DNA of 5,550 nucleotides from contig JAFSZW010000354.1 of NCBI GenBank assembly GCA_017458865.1, forward strand, positions 1 to 5,550. Reading direction: 5' to 3'. A model generated the notes under the pieces. It was not told the DNA's origin. It did not search any database and saw nothing but the letters and a program-made list of their open reading frames with translations. Positions within the stretch are counted from its first letter, which is position 1. Each line of letters begins with the position of its first letter. Both the position numbers and the translations under genes were made by a program. Source of the stretch: Clostridia bacterium. GTDB lineage: Bacteria > Bacillota > Clostridia > Christensenellales > Aristaeellaceae. Below, in pieces: positions 1 to 5,327 of this stretch.

Positions 1-8
1 CCTGTTGA

Positions 9-1388
9 TTACTTTCCTGCGCTGAGGGAGTTCTCCAGGTCACTTGTCTGCTTTTCGGTATCACCCATGGCTGCGTACACCTGTGCACGCTGATAGTAGC
101 TCTGGGACAGCTCATAGCCGCGCTCTATGCATGTGGTATAGTCACGCAGTGCTGCTTCCAGATTTCCAAGAGCTGCGTTGCATACACCGCGGAAATAATA
201 CACCGCATCATTGACAACCTTCTCTTCCTGGCTGTCCGCGGGCTTGTCCTCATCAGTATTCTGCGCATCTGTCGAAATGGAGATCATGGCTTTGGAAGTG
301 CTCGCATCGCCGTCCCCGATCAGCTCGGTAAACGTGGCCACAGCCGCCTCATACTTTTCCTGCTGCATATCGCAAATGCCCATGTTGTACTTTGCATCAT
401 CCACAAAGGTTTCGGTTTCAATGGAACGTGCAAAATCACTTGAGCCGTCTGCCCAGTCTTCCATCATCATGTAGCAGATGCCACGGTTGTAGTACAGTCC
501 GTTAAATGTGCCGCCCTTCTCCTCGCATGAGGAAAATGCCTCGACAGCTGCCTCGAAATCATTGAGATTCAACTGGCAGACACCAATGTTGTACATTGCT
601 CCCGCACCATAGGTCTCATCATCTGCATACGGCGTAAATGCCTCAATGGCTTCTGCATACTTGCCACTTTCCATCCGGTAAAGGCCCGACTGGAATCCTG
701 CCTCCTGGCTGGTCGCTCCGCCGGCTGCAACATACTTGTCATATGCTTCCTGAGCAGCATCCAGATCACCGGTTGCCTCATACAGCTGAGCGAGGGTTTC
801 GTACATACTGGTATCCTTGCTGAGCTCGATGTACTTTTCAAGGCATGCTGCCGCATTCATATAGTCGGATTCATCCACATAAATCTGAGTGGCTACCAGA
901 TAGGCATCCGCCAGTTCCGGATCAATCGTCAGTGCAGCATCAAGTGCAAGAAGCGCGATCCTGTTGTCTCCCTCAATCACGTCAATGCACGCCTGCTTGA
1001 GCAGAAGGTCTGCGTACATAATCGGATTGGATTCCTTGTCGCAATAGGCAAATGCGATGTTCAGGTATTTCCGTGCTGTTGCATAATCCTCCTGGTTAAT
1101 CGCATTCAGTGCCAGCGTATATGTCGTATCCAGCATCTGGGTATCTGCAGTCGTTGCTGCCGGTGCAGTTGCTGCAGCCGTTGCGGTCGTTTCAGGCGTT
1201 GCAGTGATTTCAGTCATTTCAGGCACTGCAGTTATTGCCGTTGTCTCAGGTACAGCAGTGATTGCCGTTGTTTCAGGCACTGCAGTTATCGCAGTCGTTT
1301 CAGACGCTGCAGTTCCCTCTGCCATTCCCAATACAGCCAGCAGCATCATGGCTACCGCAAGAACAAATATACAGATTCTCTTTTTCAT
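9..1388 (-). CDS. Exported TPR-repeat protein with Thr-rich linker
   Basis: Predicted 459-residue secreted or membrane-anchored protein; it probably binds other proteins, partner unknown. The N-terminus (MKKR, then a hydrophobic run at 5-22, then AEG/TAA) looks like a signal peptide with possible cleavage near A23 or A28; no lipobox Cys is seen. Residues about 29-85 are a low-complexity Thr/Ala/Pro/Glu linker with a 9-residue repeat (TTAITAVPE). From about 88 to the end there are roughly ten TPR-like units of about 34 residues with the usual small/aromatic pattern (for example 194-225, 264-293, 298-327, 332-361, 396-425, 429-458). An acidic, Ser/Thr-rich insert at about 361-391 interrupts the array. 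The start at 1388 is chosen because GAGGGAG lies 9 bases upstream (1398-1404) and it places the Lys/Arg n-region first; an in-frame ATG at 1406 overlaps that site. The frame is open to 1460, but without a start preceded by a good site. The stop is TAA at 9-11. No enzymatic domain is seen. Confidence 0.9.
   Translation of the reverse strand: MKKRICIFVLAVAMMLLAVLGMAEGTAASETTAITAVPETTAITAVPETTAITAVPEMTEITATPETTATAAATAPAATTADTQMLDTTYTLALNAINQEDYATARKYLNIAFAYCDKESNPIMYADLLLKQACIDVIEGDNRIALLALDAALTIDPELADAYLVATQIYVDESDYMNAAACLEKYIELSKDTSMYETLAQLYEATGDLDAAQEAYDKYVAAGGATSQEAGFQSGLYRMESGKYAEAIEAFTPYADDETYGAGAMYNIGVCQLNLNDFEAAVEAFSSCEEKGGTFNGLYYNRGICYMMMEDWADGSSDFARSIETETFVDDAKYNMGICDMQQEKYEAAVATFTELIGDGDASTSKAMISISTDAQNTDEDKPADSQEEKVVNDAVYYFRGVCNAALGNLEAALRDYTTCIERGYELSQSYYQRAQVYAAMGDTEKQTSDLENSLSAGK
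1191..1313 (-). repeat. 27-bp in-frame tandem repeat, four units plus a partial
   Basis: Units occupy 1191-1217, 1218-1244, 1245-1271 and 1272-1298, with a 15-base remnant at 1299-1313. The three units at 1218-1298 encode the same nonapeptide TTAITAVPE but differ from each other only at synonymous third positions; the 1191 unit encodes MTEITATPE and the remnant TAASE. The repeat forms an extended Thr/Pro-rich spacer between the signal peptide and the TPR domain, of a kind often used to hold a domain away from the membrane or through the wall. Opposite-strand frames across it are open but are shadows. Confidence 0.93.
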
Positions 1389-1402
1389 TTCTGAATACTC
1401 CC

Positions 1403-1435
1403 TCATCGTGTAAAGTATATGGGCATACCGTCCAT
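1403..1435 (-). CDS. Possible leader peptide (10-codon upstream ORF)
   Basis: ATG at 1433-1435 opens MDGMPIYFTR and stops at TGA 1403-1405. A perfect AGGAGG (1447-1452) lies 11 bases upstream, a slightly long but workable spacing, and is a better match than the site of the TPR gene itself. The TGA overlaps an ATG that is in frame with the TPR gene (ATGA at 1403-1406) and falls on its GAGGGAG site, so ribosomes ending here would be placed to re-initiate on the TPR gene. It is too short to judge by coding statistics and may be chance. If transcription starts from the candidate -10 at 1414-1419, the ORF would not be transcribed. Confidence 0.3.
   Translation of the reverse strand: MDGMPIYFTR
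1414..1419 (-). promoter_or_regulatory. Candidate -10 box close to the TPR gene
   Basis: TATACT on the minus strand matches TATAAT at five of six positions. A start about seven bases downstream would give a leader of roughly 20 bases that still contains the GAGGGAG site. No credible -35 sequence is seen 16-18 bases upstream, and there is no TGn extension, so this is weak. Confidence 0.2.
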
Positions 1436-1512
1436 GGATGTACGAGCCTCCTGCGAACATTCGTGATTCTGACAGAATATCGTATCAAAAGAGCGGATCC
1501 TGTCTGGTTATC

Positions 1513-1552
1513 CGGCAGTCATCAGGGAATCAGATTTTTCCCATGCCTGCCG
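1513..1552 (-). promoter_or_regulatory. Imperfect hairpin in the TPR gene leader
   Basis: Arms pair as CGGCAG/CTGCCG (1513-1518 with 1547-1552), a T/C mismatch, CAT/ATG (1520-1522 with 1543-1545), a two-base bulge, then GGGAA/TTCCC (1525-1529 with 1538-1542) around an 8-base loop. That is 14 pairs in 40 bases. No U-tract follows on the minus strand, so it is not a plain terminator. It sits 124 bases upstream of the TPR start and 77 bases before the small leader ORF; an RNA stability or attenuation element is possible. No known riboswitch class was recognised. Confidence 0.5.
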
Positions 1553-1595
1553 TCCTCTTCTTAGCCACACACGCTCTCATTAACAGCTCAATCGT

Positions 1596-1624
1596 AGAAT
1601 AACATAAAGCAAACAGAAATACAA
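1596..1624 (-). promoter_or_regulatory. Candidate sigma-A-type promoter for the TPR gene
   Basis: On the minus strand TTGTAT (1619-1624) and TATTCT (1596-1601) are separated by 17 bases, in the most AT-rich part of the gap. Matches to consensus are three and four of six, so support rests mainly on spacing, composition and location. It would give a leader of about 200 bases containing the 1513-1552 hairpin and the 10-codon ORF. Confidence 0.25.
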
Positions 1625-1676
1625 CCATTTTCTACAGTTATTCTGCGTATTGTCTGTTCCTGTTCAGATGAAGACA

Positions 1677-1701
1677 GACTTTCAGTCTGGGCCAGAAAGT
1701 C
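1677..1701 (-). other. Inverted repeat after the GH3 gene, possible weak terminator
   Basis: GACTTTC and GAAAGTC (1677-1683 and 1695-1701) form a perfect 7-bp stem with an 11-base loop, about 124 bases past the GH3 stop. On the minus strand it is followed by TGTCTTC, a poor U-tract. The left arm can pair instead with 1684-1689 (CAGACT/AGTCTG, 3-base loop), and ACAGAC at 1674-1679 can pair with GTCTGT at 1652-1657. It is the best candidate for ending the upstream transcript, but far from a canonical terminator. Confidence 0.3.
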
Positions 1702-1824
1702 ACTATATTGGAATGAAACAACCTCCTGTTTGTGTGAGTTGTTCGGTCATACGGGTTCTTCGCGCTAACACCCATAAGCGGAGGGCGCTGACCCGGTACA
1801 TTCGCCATTGCGTCTCAGGCGGTA

Positions 1825-3312
1825 TCATAAGGGCTGCCGCGCCAGGAGTGACATCAGGCATTCCACAGACAACTGGTCATACTGCCATGCACATACTTTG
1901 ACTGCCGTATCCGGAAACGCATTCAGGACTGTCGGTGTAAACATGGAAAACACTGTCACCGGCACCTGCATTTCCACGAGGCGATCCACAAATGCCGTGT
2001 ACGCAGCATTTTCAGGTTTCCCGTCATATTCCATAACAAGATAGACACCCGTGCAGTCATCCGGAACACTTTCCGGGATTTCCGGCCAGTACATGCTGCC
2101 AAAATGCCCGGCAAGAATCTCTGCCGCACGATAGTGCGTATCATCCCCGGCAATGCTGGCCCGATAGCTCTCCACACCAAGGAAAGCTGAGTCTGCACCC
2201 GGCCTGTGAAGGCGCCGCCCGTTTCTGGCAGGCGTAACCCGGATTACCTGCTGCAGAATGGAGACAGCCAGATCGTGATAACCATCTGACATAAATGCGC
2301 ACCTGTCCCCCGTCGGAGCTGCCATCTGCTCCTTATATCGGACAATCCGATTTGCTGAGCGTTCGCAGTCTTCCACGCAGAGGGTTCCGCTATCAAGCAG
2401 CGGAATCTGCGCTGCCAGTGCATCTCTTGCATCACCGGGATTATTGCAGATCAGCGCAATATCAACACCCGCCTTAAACGCCATGGTCATCGCCTGATCG
2501 AACGGATACATGTCCTGCACAGCATGCATCTCAAGGCTGTCACTTACCAGAATGCCGTCAAATCCAAGTGTTCCCCTCAGCAGATCCGTCATAATCGTTT
2601 TGCTGAGTGTCGATGGCAACAGTGCCTTTTCGATCTGCGGCAGCATGATATGCGCCGTCATGATCGCATCTGTTCCGGCAGCTATGGCCTGCCTGAACGG
2701 GCGAAGCTCCAGCGACTCAAGCTCTGCCAGCGTGCGGTCTATTATCGGCAGTGCCAGATGAGAATCCACCTTGGTGGACCCGCCGCCCGGGAAATGCTTG
2801 CTGCACGTCAGGATACCGCTCTCATGGATACCTCTGATATCTGCCGTACCCATCTTGCCGACCAGTTCCGGGTCCTCGCCAAAGCTGCGGTTGCCGGTTG
2901 CGATTCCTTCCTTGTGTGTGAAGCAGTCAAGCACCGGCGCGAGATTGAAGTTGATGCCCACAGCGCTCAGCTGACGCCCAATCTGTCTGCCAATGGCATA
3001 CGCATATTCCTGATTCCCCGTCTCCCCTATGGCCATTGCACACGGCGTACAGCCTGCAATATGCGCAAGACGGGATACCGAACCACACTCCTCATCCAGC
3101 ATGATAAACGGCGCATATCCCGTTTCCGCCTCAATAAATACCCGCAGGTCCGTGCAGAGCGTGTACAGTTGATCAAAGCTCTCAATGTTGCGGCGGAACA
3201 GAATGATGTTCCCGATCCTGCCATCTGCCAGGGTCCGTTTCAGTTCATCCGTCAGCACCGTCCCCTGGAACCCGGCAGACACCCGTTGTCCCAGTGCAAT
3301 TTGTGTGTTCAT
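1825..3312 (-). CDS. nagZ: GH3 beta-N-acetylhexosaminidase (NagZ-like)
   Basis: A 495-residue enzyme predicted to cleave terminal beta-linked N-acetylglucosamine from oligosaccharides or cell-wall fragments, in the cytoplasm since no signal peptide is present. The GH3 N-terminal barrel spans about 5-330. Visible NagZ positions are the sugar-binding Asp73 (in DEECG), NFNLAPVLD (121-129), Arg142 in NRSFGEDP, Lys172-His173 in KHFPGGG, the Asp183-Ser-His185 dyad that marks NagZ-type enzymes, and the nucleophile Asp258 in GILVSDS. Two motif positions vary: the usual KHFPG(H/L)G has Gly177, and the usual DQEGGRV reads DEECGSV. Residues about 350-495 form an additional C-terminal domain, absent from the shorter single-domain enzymes of about 340 residues; its role is unclear. 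GAGGAGG (3323-3329) 10 bases before the ATG supports the start. It follows the deacetylase gene by 90 bases and is probably co-transcribed. The gene symbol is by family; the exact substrate is not shown. Confidence 0.9.
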   Translation of the reverse strand: MNTQIALGQRVSAGFQGTVLTDELKRTLADGRIGNIILFRRNIESFDQLYTLCTDLRVFIEAETGYAPFIMLDEECGSVSRLAHIAGCTPCAMAIGETGNQEYAYAIGRQIGRQLSAVGINFNLAPVLDCFTHKEGIATGNRSFGEDPELVGKMGTADIRGIHESGILTCSKHFPGGGSTKVDSHLALPIIDRTLAELESLELRPFRQAIAAGTDAIMTAHIMLPQIEKALLPSTLSKTIMTDLLRGTLGFDGILVSDSLEMHAVQDMYPFDQAMTMAFKAGVDIALICNNPGDARDALAAQIPLLDSGTLCVEDCERSANRIVRYKEQMAAPTGDRCAFMSDGYHDLAVSILQQVIRVTPARNGRRLHRPGADSAFLGVESYRASIAGDDTHYRAAEILAGHFGSMYWPEIPESVPDDCTGVYLVMEYDGKPENAAYTAFVDRLVEMQVPVTVFSMFTPTVLNAFPDTAVKVCAWQYDQLSVECLMSLLARQPL

Positions 3313-3347
3313 CCAGCATTGTCCTCCTCATAGATGGATGCATGGCA

Positions 3348-3389
3348 TGATACCTGCCAAAGCGCCCGAGTATACCAGGCAGGGTATCA
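3348..3389 (-). promoter_or_regulatory. Bulged hairpin between deacetylase and GH3 genes
   Basis: TGATACCTGCC (3348-3358) pairs with GGCAGGGTATCA (3378-3389): 11 pairs with one bulged base and a 19-base loop. After an A/G mismatch two more pairs are possible (3345-3346 with 3391-3392). An alternative small stem, ATACC/GGTAT, uses the same right arm. No U-tract follows on the minus strand, and the GH3 ribosome binding site begins 18 bases after the stem. This suggests an mRNA processing or stability element rather than a full terminator. Confidence 0.55.
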
Positions 3390-3402
3390 GGCTCTGTCTG
3401 TG

Positions 3403-4095
3403 CTACAGACTCTCAAGAATCTGCCTCTTGGCTGTTGGCGATGTCCCGAAGCACGTTGCATGATCCACGCCTATTCTGGTTCCCCGCACAATGCTGAGCG
3501 CCTCGTAATACCGGAGATACTTAAAGCTTGTGGAATGCTCTGAGAGCCACAGTTCCCGAATGGCCGTTTTCCAGAGCGGAAATGCATCTGTCACATCGAA
3601 CCAGTAGTACGGCACAAACTCCGCTTCATCCTCCCAGTTTTCAGCGCACATGAATCTGCGGATGGGCGCCGGCGGAAGTTCGTGTTCAAACGTCGGGAGC
3701 GACGCATAGAAGATGGCATTCTCTGTAATCCGGTTTGCCGCCTCATGATCCTTGTGCAGGGAGTTTTTCCAGTGATACAGAACTGCATCCACATGATACT
3801 GCCGCATAAGTGTCGCGAGGTTCAGTTCCTGCTCTTTGGTATCGTACAGCTCACCGTCCGGTGTGTTAAGGACAATGCTTGTCCCGCCCAGATGCCTGGC
3901 AAACCGCTCTGCACATTCCGTATTGTATGCCCGGAAGGATTCCACCGTATATCCGGCAGGTGTGCCCCGCTCCCCCGCGGTCAGGTCCACAATGACCACC
4001 TTATCCCCTGCCATTGCATGCTTTGCCAGCAGCATCCCGCAGGTCAGCTGCGCATCTCCCGTATGCGCGCCGACTGCCATAATCGTCTTGCTCAT
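3403..4095 (-). CDS. PIG-L/LmbE-family deacetylase
   Basis: A 230-residue cytoplasmic protein of the zinc-dependent PIG-L/LmbE (BshB/MshB-like) fold, whose members remove the acetyl group from N-acetylglucosamine conjugates. The N-terminal motif is AVGAHTGDAQLTCG (7-20), followed by DLTAGERGTPAG (37-48), Arg55 and Glu60 in the next helix, LNTPDGEL (76-83) and HKDHEA (114-119). By analogy with BshB and MshB the zinc ligands would be His11, Asp14 and His117. The family motif is normally AHPDD, where the first Asp acts as the catalytic base; here that position is Gly13, so activity or mechanism may differ. Length is typical. The ATG at 4095 has AGAGGTGA (4105-4112) upstream. It lies 97 bases after the acetyltransferase gene and 90 before the hexosaminidase gene, suggesting work on acetylated amino sugars. 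A bacillithiol role (BshB) is possible, but no other bacillithiol gene is visible here. Confidence 0.87.
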   Translation of the reverse strand: MSKTIMAVGAHTGDAQLTCGMLLAKHAMAGDKVVIVDLTAGERGTPAGYTVESFRAYNTECAERFARHLGGTSIVLNTPDGELYDTKEQELNLATLMRQYHVDAVLYHWKNSLHKDHEAANRITENAIFYASLPTFEHELPPAPIRRFMCAENWEDEAEFVPYYWFDVTDAFPLWKTAIRELWLSEHSTSFKYLRYYEALSIVRGTRIGVDHATCFGTSPTAKRQILESL

Positions 4096-4119
4096 TGCCT
4101 GTGTTCACCTCTGTTCCAT

Positions 4120-4152
4120 GGGCATCCTGTCCCACCACTGGAGACAATGCCC
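4120..4152 (-). promoter_or_regulatory. Bulged hairpin between GNAT and deacetylase genes
   Basis: GGGCAT (4120-4125) pairs with ATGCCC (4147-4152) and TGTC (4128-4131) with GACA (4143-4146), giving 10 pairs with a two-base bulge at 4126-4127 and an 11-base loop. There is no U-tract on the minus strand. It ends 24 bases before the deacetylase ATG, almost touching the ribosome binding site, so it could affect translation or mRNA processing. Its layout resembles the hairpin at 3348-3389. Confidence 0.5.
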
Positions 4153-4192
4153 GTTTTAGCGCCTGTATCAGGTCTGCACATCCTGCCTTGCG

Positions 4193-5254
4193 TCATCTGC
4201 TAAGCGGCTGACTGAGATCCATTTTCATCAGCGTAAAGTGCCGGACAATCTGCATGCCGGCTCGCGTGTAAATCCGTTGTGCCCGGTTGTCTTCCCCCGT
4301 AAACAGGGTTGAAAACGTCGCCCCGCGCTTTCCGAATTCCTCCATCAGCATGGAGAACAGGACTGTTGCAATGCCCCTATGTTCATATGACGGGTCCGTG
4401 CAAATGCCTGTAAACCATCCCCGGCCGCTCACCTGCCTGTCTATCGGTCCGGTAAAGGCAACCAGACGTCCATCTGCTATCGCCGCCAAAAGCGGCCTTG
4501 GACCATCCGGACATCTGCCGTCCGGCCAGAGCGCCGGATCCTCATTTGGCTGCCCGGTCAGATGTGCCTGAATCTCTGTTGTGAGAACATGCTGCCAGTA
4601 TGCACTGCCGACATTCCTGCAAAGCGTCTCAAATTCATACAGCGGTGTGCCGCAGTAAAGACCTGTCTCAATCCCTTCCTGCTGCAGTTTGAGGCGAAGT
4701 GCAACAATTTCAGCCGGCACTCTGATGGTATGGTCAAGACTGCGGTACATCGCAACCTCTCTGTGCGCGCTCTCAAAGAAGCGGTGGAAAAAGGCAGCGC
4801 CCGCACATCCCTCATCCAGACCCGGCATATTGTTGTGATCATGTCCCGGTGTCCCCGGAATATGCCAGTCGATGTTGACCGGGTTCAGGCTTGAAATGGC
4901 CAGCGTGCTCGCCCCTGCTGTCCGCATCCGGTCTGCCAGCGCCGCAAGCAGCTGCATGCCGATGCCACTTCCCCGGAATTCCGGTGCAACGAGTTCAAAG
5001 GTCAGATAGGACCACCCCGGTTTTGCACCGGGATAGGCATACGGCTGCACGCCATGCACGGCGCCCTGCAACTGTCCTTTATCATCTTCTGCCACGATAA
5101 AGACTCCTGCATCCGCACCCGGCCCCGTCCTGAATTTCCGGACAAAATACTCATCGTCCATCTGGAAGTAGAGCACTTCCCCGGCAGATACGCATCTGTT
5201 CCAGAGCCTCATGATACCTGCTCTGTCCGCCTGTCCAGCCTCACGGATAACCAT
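4193..5254 (-). CDS. Tandem GNAT-family N-acetyltransferase
   Basis: A 353-residue protein with two GNAT domains, predicted to transfer acetyl from acetyl-CoA to an amine; the acceptor is unknown. The N-terminal domain (about 1-172) has the acetyl-CoA loop in LVAPEFRGSGIG (88-99) and ends with FFHRFFESAHREVAMYRSL (155-173). Between these lies an unusual His-rich loop, WHIPGTPGHDHNNMPG (130-145). A helical linker (about 180-200) leads to the C-terminal domain (about 200-347), with ICTDPSYEHRGIA (284-296) and NRAQRIYTRAGM (323-334), both typical of GNAT motifs A and B. Start choice: the ATG at 5254 has AGGA (5264-5267) 9 bases upstream. An in-frame ATG at 5278 would add 8 residues but lies right at the end of a terminator U-tract with no ribosome binding site; a still longer frame to 5404 overlaps the upstream gene and is rejected. 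It probably heads the operon with the deacetylase and GH3 genes. Confidence 0.87.
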   Translation of the reverse strand: MVIREAGQADRAGIMRLWNRCVSAGEVLYFQMDDEYFVRKFRTGPGADAGVFIVAEDDKGQLQGAVHGVQPYAYPGAKPGWSYLTFELVAPEFRGSGIGMQLLAALADRMRTAGASTLAISSLNPVNIDWHIPGTPGHDHNNMPGLDEGCAGAAFFHRFFESAHREVAMYRSLDHTIRVPAEIVALRLKLQQEGIETGLYCGTPLYEFETLCRNVGSAYWQHVLTTEIQAHLTGQPNEDPALWPDGRCPDGPRPLLAAIADGRLVAFTGPIDRQVSGRGWFTGICTDPSYEHRGIATVLFSMLMEEFGKRGATFSTLFTGEDNRAQRIYTRAGMQIVRHFTLMKMDLSQPLSR

Positions 5255-5276
5255 CGCCCTGCATCCTGCTTTCTTC

Positions 5277-5285
5277 ATAATAACA
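5277..5285 (-). promoter_or_regulatory. Possible extended -10 promoter inside the terminator tail
   Basis: TGTTATTAT on the minus strand is an extended -10 (TGn plus TATTAT, five of six to consensus). Transcription would begin near 5270, giving a leader of about 16 bases that keeps AGGA at 5264-5267 and excludes the ATG at 5278, in agreement with a start at 5254. No recognisable -35 is present, because that region is the terminator stem; extended -10 promoters can work without one. T-rich tails produce such matches easily, hence the low confidence. Confidence 0.3.
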
Positions 5286-5314
5286 AAAGAGCCCGTTTCA
5301 GAGGAAACGGGCTC
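5279..5314 (-). terminator. Intrinsic terminator of the solute-binding protein gene
   Basis: A perfect 11-bp stem, GAGCCCGTTTC with GAAACGGGCTC (5289-5299 and 5304-5314), closes a 4-base loop and is followed on the minus strand by TTTTGTTATT (5279-5288). It starts 13 bases after the TAA of the upstream gene. It separates the ABC transporter gene from the GNAT gene, so the downstream genes need read-through or their own promoter. On the plus strand it lacks a matching T-run, so it appears one-directional. Confidence 0.95.
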
Positions 5315-5327
5315 AGAATGGAAATAC

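Larger units (their letters stand above)
1389..1824. other. 436-base gap between the GH3 and TPR genes
   Basis: No convincing protein of normal size on either strand; frames that stay open lack ribosome binding sites and family resemblance. The stretch about 1571-1660 is clearly more AT-rich than the genes. It holds, in the direction of the minus-strand genes, overlapping inverted repeats at 1652-1701, a weak promoter candidate at 1596-1624, a 14-pair imperfect hairpin at 1513-1552, a strong AGGAGG at 1447-1452, and a 10-codon ORF at 1403-1435. It probably contains the end of the GH3 transcript and the promoter and leader of the TPR gene. Nothing tRNA-like, CRISPR-like or transposon-like was seen. 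Confidence 0.7.

Noticed and set aside
1204..1413. Plus-strand hydrophobic repeat frame (VIAVVSGTA repeats)
   Set aside because: It is the reverse reading of the 27-bp repeats of the TPR gene; open only because the repeat length is a multiple of three.
1389..1460. N-terminal extension of the TPR protein to an ATG at 1460
   Set aside because: It would bury the signal peptide behind 24 residues and has no ribosome binding site, whereas the ATG at 1388 has GAGGGAG at good spacing. The ATG at 1406 (six extra residues) remains a minor alternative.
1465..1480. Small palindrome ATTCTGACAGAAT
   Set aside because: Only 5-bp arms with a 3-base centre; expected by chance and not matched by a second copy near a promoter.
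1752..1795. Possible hairpin CGGGT...ACCCG with inner GCGC/GCGC after the GH3 stop
   Set aside because: Large uneven internal loops and no U-tract; the pairing is too weak to call a terminator, and no tRNA arms fit it.
1650..1901. Plus-strand frame in the gap before the GH3 stop
   Set aside because: Starts at TTG with no ribosome site, runs antisense into the GH3 gene and shows no family features.
2524..3333. Long open frame on the plus strand (269 codons) opposite the GH3 gene
   Set aside because: It is fully antisense to a gene with clear GH3 catalytic motifs; the product is rich in Arg, Cys and His without any recognisable domain, as expected of a shadow frame in GC-rich DNA.
3682..4203. 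Plus-strand open frame (173 codons) opposite the deacetylase gene
   Set aside because: Antisense shadow of a conserved PIG-L coding region; no ribosome binding site or family resemblance.
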